NCBI RefSeq assembly: GCF_001742225.1
Contig: NZ_CP017075.1
Span: 2,790,001-2,854,000, forward strand
DNA: 64,000 nucleotides
Direction of reading: 5' to 3'
Source of the DNA: Novosphingobium resinovorum
Lineage (GTDB): Bacteria > Pseudomonadota > Alphaproteobacteria > Sphingomonadales > Sphingomonadaceae
This document shows, piece by piece, positions 34,131-42,565 of this stretch. The number at the start of each line of letters is the position of its first letter. Within the stretch, counting starts at the first letter, position 1. Both the position numbers and the translations under genes were made by a program. The notes below the pieces were generated by a model that saw nothing but the letters and a program-made list of their open reading frames with translations, did no database searches and was not told where the DNA came from.

Positions 34131-35531
34131 TTAAAACGCCCGATCGTGCACCAGCACCCGCATGGTCAGGAAGATGATCTGAAGATCACGCATGATCGTC
34201 CACCCCTCCAGGTACTCGAGGTCGGCCTGGAGGCGGTTGACGAGATCGGATTCGTGATCCGTGGCGCCGCGAAAACCGCGTACTTGCGCAAGACCCGACA
34301 ATCCCGGCTTGAGCGAGTGACGCTGCCAGTACCTCAGATCGACTTCCCAGAAGAGCTTGTCGCCCGCCAGAGAACCCGTCGCATGCGGACGCGGGCCGAC
34401 CAGGCTCATGTCGCCGAGCAGCACGTTGAACAACTGCGGCAGTTCATCGATGCTGGTGCGGCGGATGAAGCGACCGATGCGGGTGATCCGCTGATCGTCC
34501 TTGGAGGCCGAAACGTTGCCGTTCGTGTCGCACAGGGCCTGCGTCATCGAACGAAACTTGTACATGTTGAAGAAGCGGTTGCCCCGACCCATGCGGCGCT
34601 GTGTGAAGAACACAGGCCCGCCGTCCTGCACCTTCACCGCCAGCGCAACCACGACCAGAAGCGGGGACAAGGCGAGAATTGCACCTCCCGCGAAGGCGAC
34701 GTCGAACAGGCGCTTGACGGCACGATCACGTAGCCCGAGCGGCCCCGCAGACACCATCAGCAACCCGTGCTTGCCAACCACACGCGCACCTTGCGCGCCG
34801 AGGCGCGCGACCTCGTCGTCGAGGACTTCGCCATCGACGTTGGCGCCCTTGAGCATCATCGCCCATTCGGCGCGGCGTCCTGCAGGGCAACTCACGATTA
34901 CGCGGTCGATATTGCGCAGGACGAGCCCGATGCGGTCCAACGCATTAGGGTCGTTGAGGTTGGGCCGCAGGCCCATTCCTGCCGCCGAGATGCGAATCGC
35001 ACCGCGCACCTGCACTTGCGGTCCACCATCGTCGATTATGAGTTCATTGATGATGTTGTCGCCGCAACGCCACCGCACGAAGCTGCGCAGTTGCAGCCGC
35101 ATCCATGCGATCACCGCCATTGCCGCCAGCGCGCCGCCATTAAAGCCGGAACGCGAGACATCGGCATCGGGCCGAATCAGGAACTGCACGAAGACCACGA
35201 CAACCATCGCGATCACGACCGCAAGCAGCGCCCTGAACACACCTTTCCAACCATCTTGCAGCGAGGCGGTGGAATAAGCACCGTTGTAAAGCGCCAGAGT
35301 CAGGAAGATAGGGAGGATGAGTTGGGCATGGACCAAGCTCTCGCCAAGTCCTTGCGCGCCTGCCAGAATATAACCTGTCGATGCAAAACCGATGAAAATC
35401 GAAACGATATCGCCGACGACGAGGGAGAGGTAGCACTGCAGGCGCCGACGCTCGAGCGAAGGTGCAACGAGAAGATCGTCGAGATCGGCCCGCTCCTTGG
35501 CAAGTGAACCTGCGGCAAATGGGGCGTTCAT
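34131..35531 (-). CDS. Polyprenyl-phosphate sugar phosphotransferase (exopolysaccharide priming enzyme)
   Basis: The 466-residue protein has four to five N-terminal membrane helices, a middle domain, and a C-terminal bacterial sugar transferase domain (residues about 275-466). The transferase contains [71 protein letters not shown] and [14 protein letters not shown]. It should load a sugar-1-phosphate onto undecaprenyl phosphate, starting exopolysaccharide repeat units (GumD/WcaJ/SpsB type). No other repeat-unit genes are adjacent, so it may serve a distant cluster. Confidence 0.93.
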   Translation of the reverse strand: MNAPFAAGSLAKERADLDDLLVAPSLERRRLQCYLSLVVGDIVSIFIGFASTGYILAGAQGLGESLVHAQLILPIFLTLALYNGAYSTASLQDGWKGVFRALLAVVIAMVVVVFVQFLIRPDADVSRSGFNGGALAAMAVIAWMRLQLRSFVRWRCGDNIINELIIDDGGPQVQVRGAIRISAAGMGLRPNLNDPNALDRIGLVLRNIDRVIVSCPAGRRAEWAMMLKGANVDGEVLDDEVARLGAQGARVVGKHGLLMVSAGPLGLRDRAVKRLFDVAFAGGAILALSPLLVVVALAVKVQDGGPVFFTQRRMGRGNRFFNMYKFRSMTQALCDTNGNVSASKDDQRITRIGRFIRRTSIDELPQLFNVLLGDMSLVGPRPHATGSLAGDKLFWEVDLRYWQRHSLKPGLSGLAQVRGFRGATDHESDLVNRLQADLEYLEGWTIMRDLQIIFLTMRVLVHDRAF

Positions 35532-35672
35532 GCTGGCAGCACCCGGGCTTGCGAACTCACGCTGAATGCCTCCCTCATCAGAACCTCAGCGCGCGCCGCA
35601 TGGACATCATGCTGCGACGCAATAGGTATATGCCCGTATGTACTGGCGAGGCAACCCGAAAAGCGGATTCAG

Positions 35673-36728
35673 TCAGGACGTGGTAATTGTCGGTCGTTTC
35701 GAATTAGGACGCGCTGACCTTGCAATTGTCAAAAGACCGTCAGCCAATAAAAGCTCGGCATTCTGACTGTTAGCTAGCAGCATCTGGTGCAGCGCTACCA
35801 ATCGAGCGACGAGCCGCTCAAGCCGATACCCGCGCCAGAGTTGCAACTGGGCAGTCAGCGCCGGCTGGTCCTTCCAGAATATCCGCCTCGCGCCGGCCTC
35901 GGCCTTGAGGAACCCTCCAACGTCGCGGCTGTCGCCCAGCCGTGCATTCAGACCGGCGAGCTGTGCCGTTCGGCGCTCGAAGGCGAGCAGAAGGCCGACC
36001 GGGTTCATGCCCTGATCGCGCATCCGCTTGAGTTCGGGACCGATGGCATCGCGCCTGCCGCCCAGCACGGCATCCACGAGCGGCGAAAAATCGTCATCTT
36101 CGGTCGATGCGCCGATCGCGTCGAGGTCTCCGGAGGCGACCGGGCGGGGCGTCTCGGGCGAAGCATCAAGGTAGAGCGCCAGCTTGGTGACTTCCGAGCG
36201 CGCCAGTCGCGTATCGAGCCCAGCACCTCGCGCAATGCGCTCGGCGATCTCGCTGCCCAGCTTGAGCCCTGCAGCATTCGCCATCGTCCGCACCGAAGCG
36301 GTTACCGAAGCAAGGTCCGGCGGATAGAACATCGCCACGAGGCCATCCGGCCGGGCCGCGAGCAACTTGGCGGTGCGCGACTTGTCGGTGGCACCGGTGG
36401 CAACGATCAGGACCGGGCAACCCTCCACGTCGTTCTCCAGCAGGGTCTGGACGGCATCGTGCGCCTCATCGCCCTGCGCGCGCACCCAGATATGGCGCGC
36501 ACCGCCGAACAGCGAAGTGGAACGGGCCTCGTCGCCAAGACGGACCGGATCGCGGCGCAGTTCTGCACCCGACATTTCGACACGCTCGCCAATGTCGGGG
36601 AGAAACGAGAGAATCTTCGCCGCCGCATCCGAGGCTCCCGATTCGTCGGGACCGCAGAAGAAGAAGACACGGGCATCGCGGGCAGCACGCTGGGCGAGGC
36701 CCGCGAATTCCTTCTGAGTGGCCTTCAC
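35673..36728 (-). CDS. holA: DNA polymerase III subunit delta
   Basis: The 351-residue clamp-loader subunit matches the alphaproteobacterial HolA type. The N-terminal RVFFFCGPDESGASDAA resembles the P-loop fold without catalytic residues. A middle AAA+ lid region is followed by the C-terminal oligomerisation domain (VGLLLAFERRTAQLAGL, LERLVARLVALHQMLL). It follows lptE by six bases, in the order leuS-lptE-holA. Confidence 0.88.
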   Translation of the reverse strand: MKATQKEFAGLAQRAARDARVFFFCGPDESGASDAAAKILSFLPDIGERVEMSGAELRRDPVRLGDEARSTSLFGGARHIWVRAQGDEAHDAVQTLLENDVEGCPVLIVATGATDKSRTAKLLAARPDGLVAMFYPPDLASVTASVRTMANAAGLKLGSEIAERIARGAGLDTRLARSEVTKLALYLDASPETPRPVASGDLDAIGASTEDDDFSPLVDAVLGGRRDAIGPELKRMRDQGMNPVGLLLAFERRTAQLAGLNARLGDSRDVGGFLKAEAGARRIFWKDQPALTAQLQLWRGYRLERLVARLVALHQMLLANSQNAELLLADGLLTIARSARPNSKRPTITTS

Positions 36729-36734
36729 GGCCTG

Positions 36735-37235
36735 TTACTGGGCGGTTTCACCGCGCAGACGCAGCGCGATGTTGGTGACGATGCGCGTCGCGATGTCCTT
36801 GGACATGTTCTCCAGCGCAGTCTGTTCGGCCGCAATGGTCGCGTAGTCGGAGGAGACGACGTCGATCCCCGCGTCGGAGCCTGCGGTCTGGTCAAGGACC
36901 ACTTCACCGCTACCCACGTCCACCAACTGGTAGCGCGCGCGCAGGGTGCGGCGTTCGCGGCCCACGGTATCGTCCGACAGTAGCGCGAAGCTCTCCAGCT
37001 TGTCGTCGAGGCGCACGTCGAGCCGGTACTTCGGCGCGACGCCCTTGGCGCCCGATACGCCAAGCTCGTCGACCAGCGCATTGCGCACCAGCCAGCCGGC
37101 CTTGCCCTGAATCGAGGACACTTCGACAGCAGCAAGCCCCTGCGCGACGGCGGCATTGCCGCCGCCCGCATACATCGGCTGCAGCCCGCACCCGGCGAGC
37201 AGCACGGCTCCAGTGAGGGCAATTAAAGCCTTCAC
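36735..37235 (-). CDS. lptE: LPS assembly lipoprotein LptE
   Basis: The 166-residue lipoprotein has a lipobox (LLAGC) after a 15-residue signal peptide and the conserved GCGLQPMYA start of alphaproteobacterial LptE. It plugs the LptD barrel in the outer membrane. The ATG overlaps the leuS stop by four bases (ATGA), so it is co-translated with leuS and holA. Confidence 0.9.
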   Translation of the reverse strand: MKALIALTGAVLLAGCGLQPMYAGGGNAAVAQGLAAVEVSSIQGKAGWLVRNALVDELGVSGAKGVAPKYRLDVRLDDKLESFALLSDDTVGRERRTLRARYQLVDVGSGEVVLDQTAGSDAGIDVVSSDYATIAAEQTALENMSKDIATRIVTNIALRLRGETAQ

Positions 37236-39751
37236 GCGACGAGATTTACCAGTCGGTCGGGCACCACGATCACCTTGCGAATTTCCGCACCATCGAGTGC
37301 ACGCTGCACCTTCTCGCTGGCGAGGGCAAGCGCCTCGAGGTCTTCCTTCGACGTGCCCTTGGCGACGGTGAGGGTATCGCGCAGCTTGCCCTTGACCTGC
37401 ACCGCCACGGTTACCTCGTCATCCACCAGCAGCGCCGGATCGACTTCGGGCCATGCGGCGTCGGCGATCAGGCCCTCGCCTATCGAAGACCACGCCTCTT
37501 CGGCAAGGTGCGGCATCATCGGCGACACCAGCAGCAGCAGCGTGCGGATCGCGGCGGAACGGCTGGCGGAGGGCTGGGCCTTCTCCACCGCGCCGGTCAG
37601 TTCGTAAATGCGCGCCACGGTCTTGTTGAAGCCGAGCGATTCGATGTCACGCGCCGCCGCGTCCACGGTCTGGTGAACCTTGCGGTCGATGGCCTTGTCC
37701 TCGCCGGTCGCCGCCGCGTCGTACTGCGCGAACAGGCGCCACAGGCGCTGGACGAAGCGGCCACAGCCTTCGATCCCAGCTTCGGACCAGGGCAGGTCGC
37801 GCTCGGGCGGGCTGTCGGACAGCATGAACCAGCGGATCGCATCGGCGCCGTAGGTCGCGACGATCTCGTCGGGATCGACGACGTTCTTCTTCGACTTCGA
37901 CATCTTGATGACGCGGCCGACCTCGATCGGGGCGCCATCGGCCTTGAGCGTCGCGCCTTCGGAGGTGCGGTCCACTTCACTGGGGGCAAAGTAGATCGGC
38001 TGGCCGTTGGCTTCGTTCACGCGGCTATACGTCTCGTGCGTGACCATGCCCTGCGTGAACAGGCTGCCGAACGGTTCCTTGACCTCGATCTTGCCGATGC
38101 GGGCCAGCGCGCGGGTCCAGAAGCGAGCGTAGAGCAAGTGCAGGATCGCATGCTCGATGCCGCCGATGTACTGTTCCACCGGCAGCCACTCGGCAATTTT
38201 TGCCGGGTCGAACGGGCGGTCGTCAGGCTGGCTGGCGAAGCGCAGGAAGTACCACGAGGAATCGACGAAAGTGTCGAGCGTGTCGGTCTCGCGGCGGGCC
38301 GGGTGGCCGCACTGCGGGCAGTCGACGTGCTTCCAGGTCGGGTGGCGCACCAGCGGGTTGCCCGGCGTCTGGAAATCGACGTCCTCGGGCAGCACGACGG
38401 GCAGGTGCTTCTTGGGCACCGGCACCACGCCGCAAACCTCGCAATGGATGAACGGGATCGGCGTGCCCCAGTAGCGCTGGCGCGAAACGCCCCAGTCGCG
38501 CAGGCGCCAAACCGTCTTGCCCTCACCCCAGCCTTCGGCTTCGGCGCGGGCGATGACGGCGGCCTTGGCCTCCGCAACGCTCAGGCCATCGAGGAAGTCG
38601 GAGTTCACCAGAACGCCGTCGCCGGCCTCGGACTCGCCGTCGAAAGGCTTGTCGGCCTCCTCCGCGCTCGCCGCGACGACGCGCGCGATCGGAAGCCGGT
38701 ACTTGGTCGCGAACTCGAAGTCGCGCTGGTCGTGGCCGGGGACGGCCATGACCGCACCGGTGCCGTAGTCCATCAGCACGAAATTGGCGATGTAGACCGG
38801 CAGCGGCGCGCCCGTGAACGGGTGCCTCGCGGTGATGCCAGTGTCGAAGCCCAGCTTCTCGGCCGTTTCAAGCTCTGCGGCGGTGGTGCCGCCCTGCTTG
38901 CACAGCGCGATGAAGTCCTGAACCTCGGGTCGCCCTTCGGCCGCGCCTTGCGCGATCGGGTGATCGGCGGCAACGGCAACGAAGCTTGCGCCGAAGATCG
39001 TGTCCGGGCGGGTCGAGTAGACCTCCACCTTTCCACCGGTCGAAAGGTCGAAGCTGAACTGCAGGCCCTGCGACTTGCCGATCCAGTTCTCCTGCATCGT
39101 GCGGACCTTTTCGGGCCATTTGTCGAGCGTGGAGAGGCCGTCCAGCAGTTCGTCGGCGAAGTCGGTGATCTTGAGGAACCACTGGGAGAGCTTGCGCTTC
39201 TCGACCAGCGCGCCCGAGCGCCAGCCGCGCCCGTCGATCACCTGTTCGTTCGCCAGCACGGTCTGGTCGACCGGGTCCCAGTTGACCGCCGATTCCTTGC
39301 GATAGACGAGATCGTGGGCGTAAAGGTCGAGGAACAGCGCCTGTTCGTGGCCGTAATATTCCGGCTCGCAGGTCGCGATCTCGCGACTCCAGTCGAGCGC
39401 GAAGCCGAGGCGCTTGAGCTGCGCCTTCATGTTCGCGATGTTCTCGCGCGTCCAGCCGCCGGGGTGGACGCCCTTTTCCATCGCCGCGTTCTCGGCGGGC
39501 ATGCCGAAGGCGTCCCAGCCCATCGGGTGCAGGACCTCGAAGCCCTTCATCCGCTTGTAGCGCGCCAGCACGTCGCCCATCGTGTAGTTGCGGACGTGGC
39601 CGATATGGATGCGGCCCGAAGGATACGGGAACATCTCCAGCACGTAGCTGCGCGGCTTCGCGGAAGTGTCGTCGGCGCGGAAGCTCTGCGCTTCGTCCCA
39701 CGCAGCCTGCCAGCGCGTGTCCGCCTGTGCGGGATCGAACCGCTCGGTCAT
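37232..39751 (-). CDS. leuS: Leucyl-tRNA synthetase
   Basis: The 839-residue class I synthetase has the HIGH motif PYPSGRIHIGHVRNYTMGDV at about residues 42-61, the CP1 editing domain, a zinc-binding stretch (CEVCGVVPVP and CPQCGHPAR) and KMSKSKKNVVDP. The C-terminal domain ends in REVIVVP-type sequence (IRKVIVVPDRLVNLVA). It is the first gene of the leuS-lptE-holA set. Confidence 0.97.
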   Translation of the reverse strand: MTERFDPAQADTRWQAAWDEAQSFRADDTSAKPRSYVLEMFPYPSGRIHIGHVRNYTMGDVLARYKRMKGFEVLHPMGWDAFGMPAENAAMEKGVHPGGWTRENIANMKAQLKRLGFALDWSREIATCEPEYYGHEQALFLDLYAHDLVYRKESAVNWDPVDQTVLANEQVIDGRGWRSGALVEKRKLSQWFLKITDFADELLDGLSTLDKWPEKVRTMQENWIGKSQGLQFSFDLSTGGKVEVYSTRPDTIFGASFVAVAADHPIAQGAAEGRPEVQDFIALCKQGGTTAAELETAEKLGFDTGITARHPFTGAPLPVYIANFVLMDYGTGAVMAVPGHDQRDFEFATKYRLPIARVVAASAEEADKPFDGESEAGDGVLVNSDFLDGLSVAEAKAAVIARAEAEGWGEGKTVWRLRDWGVSRQRYWGTPIPFIHCEVCGVVPVPKKHLPVVLPEDVDFQTPGNPLVRHPTWKHVDCPQCGHPARRETDTLDTFVDSSWYFLRFASQPDDRPFDPAKIAEWLPVEQYIGGIEHAILHLLYARFWTRALARIGKIEVKEPFGSLFTQGMVTHETYSRVNEANGQPIYFAPSEVDRTSEGATLKADGAPIEVGRVIKMSKSKKNVVDPDEIVATYGADAIRWFMLSDSPPERDLPWSEAGIEGCGRFVQRLWRLFAQYDAAATGEDKAIDRKVHQTVDAAARDIESLGFNKTVARIYELTGAVEKAQPSASRSAAIRTLLLLVSPMMPHLAEEAWSSIGEGLIADAAWPEVDPALLVDDEVTVAVQVKGKLRDTLTVAKGTSKEDLEALALASEKVQRALDGAEIRKVIVVPDRLVNLVA

Positions 39752-39821
39752 CTTTGTCTAAACTCCTGCGGGACCGGCCCGCCAAATGAACGGGGCGGCC
39801 GCAAGGGCCGCCCGATAATTC

Positions 39822-40289
39822 TTAACCGCCGATCGAATCGCGGCGCAGGTCGCGGGCACGGGTGAGGATGATGTCCTCGAGCTTCTGCACCGTCGCGGCC
39901 TGGACCGGCGCGGCGACCCAGCCACCGCCCTGCGCCACTTCGCGCACGGCGGTGACGCGCAGCGCATCGGCGCGCAGGTCCTGGTCGAGGATCGCGATCG
40001 ACACCTTCACGCGCTCGGTCGGAGTCTTGGGATTGACGTACCAATCGGTGATGATCACGCCGCCGGCGCTGTCCGACTGGAGCAGCGGCATGAACGACAC
40101 CGAATCGAGGCTGGCGCGCCACAGGTAGCTGTTCACGCCGATGGTGGTGACCTGCGAAGGCGCGAGCTTGGCCTGCTCCTTCTTCCTGCCACCGCCGCAA
40201 CCGGCCAGTGCCAGCGCCGCCGCGGCGCAGATGCCCACGGTCGTCAGCGTGCGCACGGTGAAGAGGCCGTTGTCGGTGCTGGCTTTCAT
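39822..40289 (-). CDS. DUF3576 lipoprotein
   Basis: The 155-residue protein has a signal peptide with a lipobox (LALAGC), then GGGRKKEQAKLAPSQVTTIGVNSYLWRASLDSVSFMPLLQSD, the core of the DUF3576 family. This family is typical of alphaproteobacteria and is often next to leuS. It is presumably attached to the outer membrane. The ATG at 40289 is preferred over an upstream TTG. It is 70 bases upstream of leuS and probably in the same transcription unit. Confidence 0.88.
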   Translation of the reverse strand: MKASTDNGLFTVRTLTTVGICAAAALALAGCGGGRKKEQAKLAPSQVTTIGVNSYLWRASLDSVSFMPLLQSDSAGGVIITDWYVNPKTPTERVKVSIAILDQDLRADALRVTAVREVAQGGGWVAAPVQAATVQKLEDIILTRARDLRRDSIGG

Positions 40290-40558
40290 GTTCGTTCCCA
40301 AATCCGGTGTCAGAGGCTGCAGACGCGGCGCACGCCGAGCCTGTCGTCAAAACGCCTCTATAACCGCCAGTGGGCCAGCGGCAAGAGCGCCTTTCCGATG
40401 CCAAGTCCCAAGCAGGGCAAGGATGAGCGCGTCCTGAACGGAAGGCGCTGCGTCTTTACCCCCGCACTCAGGACGTGTTAATCTGCGACCGTCATCATTT
40501 GCAGACCCCGTCACGGCGAGTCTGCCACGGGGCAAAGAGAAGCAGACAGGGGCGTTTG

Positions 40559-41317
40559 ATGAGTACCGAGGGTGAAGGCGCTACCCGAGGAGGCATGAAG
40601 GGAAGCCTGCTGCTGGCGGGTTGTGTCGCCCTGCTGGCCCTGCCCAGCGCGGTGCTCGCCTTCTCCACCGACTTCAAGGGCGACACCGCGGCCAATTCGG
40701 GACAGATCGATCCGCTGGCGCCCGAGACGACGCAGGAGAACCTGTCGCAGGCCATCGCAATGCGTTCGCTGGCTAAAGGCGATCTTTTTCCATTTACGCC
40801 GGCGGGCACGCCCAACCGCCCGGATCGTGCCGTGACCGTCGCCGTCCGCGTCGATCCCGAGGCGGCGCAGGCAATCATCGTCCATGGCCGGTCACCGCTT
40901 GCGCAGATCAGCCAGGATCCCGCGCGACTGCGTATCGCGCCCACCGCTTTCAATCTCGGCGTGTCGCGCGGATACCAGAACTTCGCGCAGAACCTCGTCC
41001 CGCAGGCGCCCAGCCGGCCAATGGCGGAACTGCCGGACCTCAAGAAGTTCAGCCTTTCACCGGGAACGGCAAAGCAGGACGAGCCGCGCTTCAGCCCGAG
41101 GATATCTCTCGACGAGAAGAAGGCGTCAGGTCGGGCCCCGCGCACATTCGCAATCGATGGCAGCGAAGTCGATCTCGGCGGCGCCTATCGCGTCACCGAA
41201 AATCTCGATGTGACGGCCGGGGTGCGTTATTCGCAGGATCGTGAACGCCTCGTCCCCCTGACCGACCGGAAACAGGATAGTCAGGCGGTCTATGTCGGAA
41301 CGCAGTTCAAGTTCTGA
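40559..41317 (+). CDS. Exported envelope protein, possible small outer-membrane barrel segment
   Basis: The 252-residue product has a signal-like hydrophobic stretch (MKGSLLLAGCVALLALPSAVLA) starting at residue 13. A middle region without clear homology follows, then a C-terminal 55 residues of alternating amphipathic strands (VDLGGAYRVTENLDVTAGVRYSQDR) ending in YVGTQFKF. A terminal phenylalanine with alternating aromatic residues is typical of outer-membrane barrel insertion signals. I do not recognise the family. The start could also be at residue 13 (40595). Confidence 0.6.
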   Translation: MSTEGEGATRGGMKGSLLLAGCVALLALPSAVLAFSTDFKGDTAANSGQIDPLAPETTQENLSQAIAMRSLAKGDLFPFTPAGTPNRPDRAVTVAVRVDPEAAQAIIVHGRSPLAQISQDPARLRIAPTAFNLGVSRGYQNFAQNLVPQAPSRPMAELPDLKKFSLSPGTAKQDEPRFSPRISLDEKKASGRAPRTFAIDGSEVDLGGAYRVTENLDVTAGVRYSQDRERLVPLTDRKQDSQAVYVGTQFKF

Positions 41318-41446
41318 TACAAGCAATATTGATTGCAAAATCCGCAATCAAGAATGCTGCATTTAGGTCAATGGTCGGCCTTGCCGCCGTCATAATCCTT
41401 CCATAGCCTTGTCGTCGGTGGATGCTCACAACGAAAGGCTAAACAT

Positions 41447-42169
41447 ATGGCGCGCGTTGCAATTGTAACCGGCGGGACCCGGGGTATCGGCGAAGCTGTG
41501 TCGCTCGCACTGAAAGAACGCGGTCACACCGTCGTCGCGAATTACGCCGGCAACGAAGAAAAGGCGGCCGCTTTCACCGAGCGCACCGGTATCCCTTCCT
41601 ACAAGTGGGACGTGGGTGATTTCGAGGCGACGCAGGACAGCTGCGCGCGCATCGCGTCCGAAATCGGTCCGATCGACATCGTGATCAACAACGCAGGGAT
41701 CACCCGCGACGGCGTGCTCCACAAGATGAGCTTCGACGACTGGAACGACGTCATGCGCGTCAATCTGGGCGGCTGCTTCAACACCGCCAAGGCGACCTTC
41801 TCGGGCATGCGCGAGCGTGGCTGGGGCCGCATCGTCAACATCGGTTCGATCAACGGACAGGCCGGCCAGTACGGCCAGGTGAACTATGCCGCTGCAAAGA
41901 GCGGTATCCACGGGTTCACCAAGGCGCTGGCGCAGGAAGGTGCCAAGTACGGAGTGACCGTCAATGCGATCGCGCCGGGCTATATCGATACCGACATGGT
42001 CGCCGCCGTGCCGCCGCCGGTGCTGGAGAAGATCGTCGCCAAGATCCCGGTCGGCCGTCTCGGCAGCGCCTATGAGATTGCGCGCGGCTGTGCCTTCCTG
42101 TGCTCGGAGAACGCGGCATTCGTCACCGGATCGACGCTGAGCATCAACGGCGGCCAGCATATGTACTGA
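41447..42169 (+). CDS. phaB: Acetoacetyl-CoA reductase (PhaB type short-chain dehydrogenase)
   Basis: The 240-residue SDR reduces acetoacetyl-CoA to (R)-3-hydroxybutyryl-CoA for polyhydroxybutyrate. It has the cofactor motif VTGGTRGIGEAVS, NNAGITRDGVLHKMSFDDW (the PhaB-type NAGITRD), the Ser in GSINGQAGQYGQVNYAAAKSG with the YxxxK catalytic pair, and PGYIDTDMV. It has an upstream region of its own (41318-41446) and is not in an operon with a polymerase. Confidence 0.93.
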   Translation: MARVAIVTGGTRGIGEAVSLALKERGHTVVANYAGNEEKAAAFTERTGIPSYKWDVGDFEATQDSCARIASEIGPIDIVINNAGITRDGVLHKMSFDDWNDVMRVNLGGCFNTAKATFSGMRERGWGRIVNIGSINGQAGQYGQVNYAAAKSGIHGFTKALAQEGAKYGVTVNAIAPGYIDTDMVAAVPPPVLEKIVAKIPVGRLGSAYEIARGCAFLCSENAAFVTGSTLSINGGQHMY

Positions 42170-42208
42170 TGGTGGCAGGCAACGCGGCGGCGCAACAACA
42201 GGCGCAAC

Positions 42209-42237
42209 TTGAACTCATCGCCCGAAAAGCGTAGGGT
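42209..42237 (+). promoter_or_regulatory. Candidate promoter of the antisense RNA
   Basis: TTGAAC (42209-42214) and TAGGGT (42232-42237) are separated by exactly 17 bases and would start transcription at about 42244, the base before the 14-base complementary block. The -35 box matches consensus in 4 of 6 positions and the -10 box has the key TA...T. This promoter is in the correct place and strand for the RNA at 42244-42315. Confidence 0.45.
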
Positions 42238-42243
42238 TACCGC

Positions 42244-42315
42244 CGCAAACGACACTGGTCTGTGGCCATGTGGATCAAGCCCTCGCCGCTGCAACGGCGG
42301 GGGCTTAGTCGTTTT
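42244..42315 (+). ncRNA. Candidate antitoxin-type small RNA complementary to the peptide mRNA start
   Basis: The predicted RNA of about 72 bases begins with GCAAACGACACTGG (42245-42258). This is the exact complement of the mRNA segment covering the GTG start and first codons of the 30-residue peptide (42461-42474); one more G-U pair extends it. A 12-bp stem with a six-base loop (42277-42306) followed by AGTCGTTTTC would terminate it. This resembles IstR/OhsC-type antitoxins: a short RNA, 5' seed and terminator, encoded nearby on the other strand. It is predicted from sequence only. Confidence 0.5.
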
Positions 42316-42316
42316 C
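42277..42316 (+). terminator. Intrinsic terminator of the candidate small RNA
   Basis: AAGCCCTCGCCG pairs with CGGCGGGGGCTT across a CTGCAA loop (12 bp, one G-U pair), followed by AGTCGTTTTC. It is too far from phaB (108 bases past the stop) to be its only expected terminator, but it could also end read-through from phaB. Confidence 0.6.
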
Positions 42317-42378
42317 GGGCAGAACGCCCTGAACCGAACGTCTGGGGGACACGCTGCAACGCATCCCCCACCCGTTGC

Positions 42379-42471
42379 CTACTTCCGGCCCTTCACCTCC
42401 ACCACCTTCAGGATGAGGGTGGCAAAGGCGAACAAGGCCCCAAGGAAGAGGCACAAGTCAGCAAACGACAC
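42379..42471 (-). CDS. SOS-box-preceded 30-residue hydrophobic peptide (candidate toxin or division inhibitor)
   Basis: A 30-codon frame starts with GTG at 42471 and stops with TAG at 42379. The peptide begins MSFADLCLFLGALFAFATLI, forming one membrane helix of about 18 residues, and ends in a basic tail (last residues KVVEVKGRK). A perfect GGAGG (42480-42484, minus strand) lies eight bases before the start codon. An exact LexA box lies about 70 bases upstream. The architecture matches SOS-induced small membrane proteins such as TisB (29 residues) and Caulobacter SidA (29 residues), and holin-like toxins. The frame is too short for statistical support from length alone; support comes from the ribosome-binding site, hydrophobicity, LexA box and antisense block together. 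Confidence 0.6.
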   Translation of the reverse strand: MSFADLCLFLGALFAFATLILKVVEVKGRK

Positions 42472-42540
42472 TGGCTTTTCCTCCAAGGGATCGACGGCAG
42501 GAGTGCCGCCGCTGATCACCCTATAGGAAAAATCCTACAT

Positions 42541-42555
42541 GTTCCATATTTGTTC
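42541..42555 (-). promoter_or_regulatory. LexA (SOS) box
   Basis: GTTCCATATTTGTTC is an exact match to the alphaproteobacterial LexA motif GTTC-N7-GTTC. It lies between the stop codon of the old-yellow-enzyme gene and the small peptide, and the only start downstream on the minus strand within 100 bases is that of the peptide. A TTGATG sequence next to the box (minus strand, 42556-42561) could be the -35 element, so LexA would occlude the promoter. Confidence 0.65.
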
Positions 42556-42565
42556 TCATCAAGCG

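Noticed and set aside
37508..39865. A 785-codon open frame on the plus strand opposite leuS
   Set aside because: It is an antisense shadow of leuS with no recognisable motif.
42245..42474. The 14-base direct repeat read as target-site or att duplication of a small mobile element
   Set aside because: The interval has no transposase, no terminal inverted repeats and no composition shift. The repeat overlaps the start codon of the small peptide, so an antisense role explains it better.
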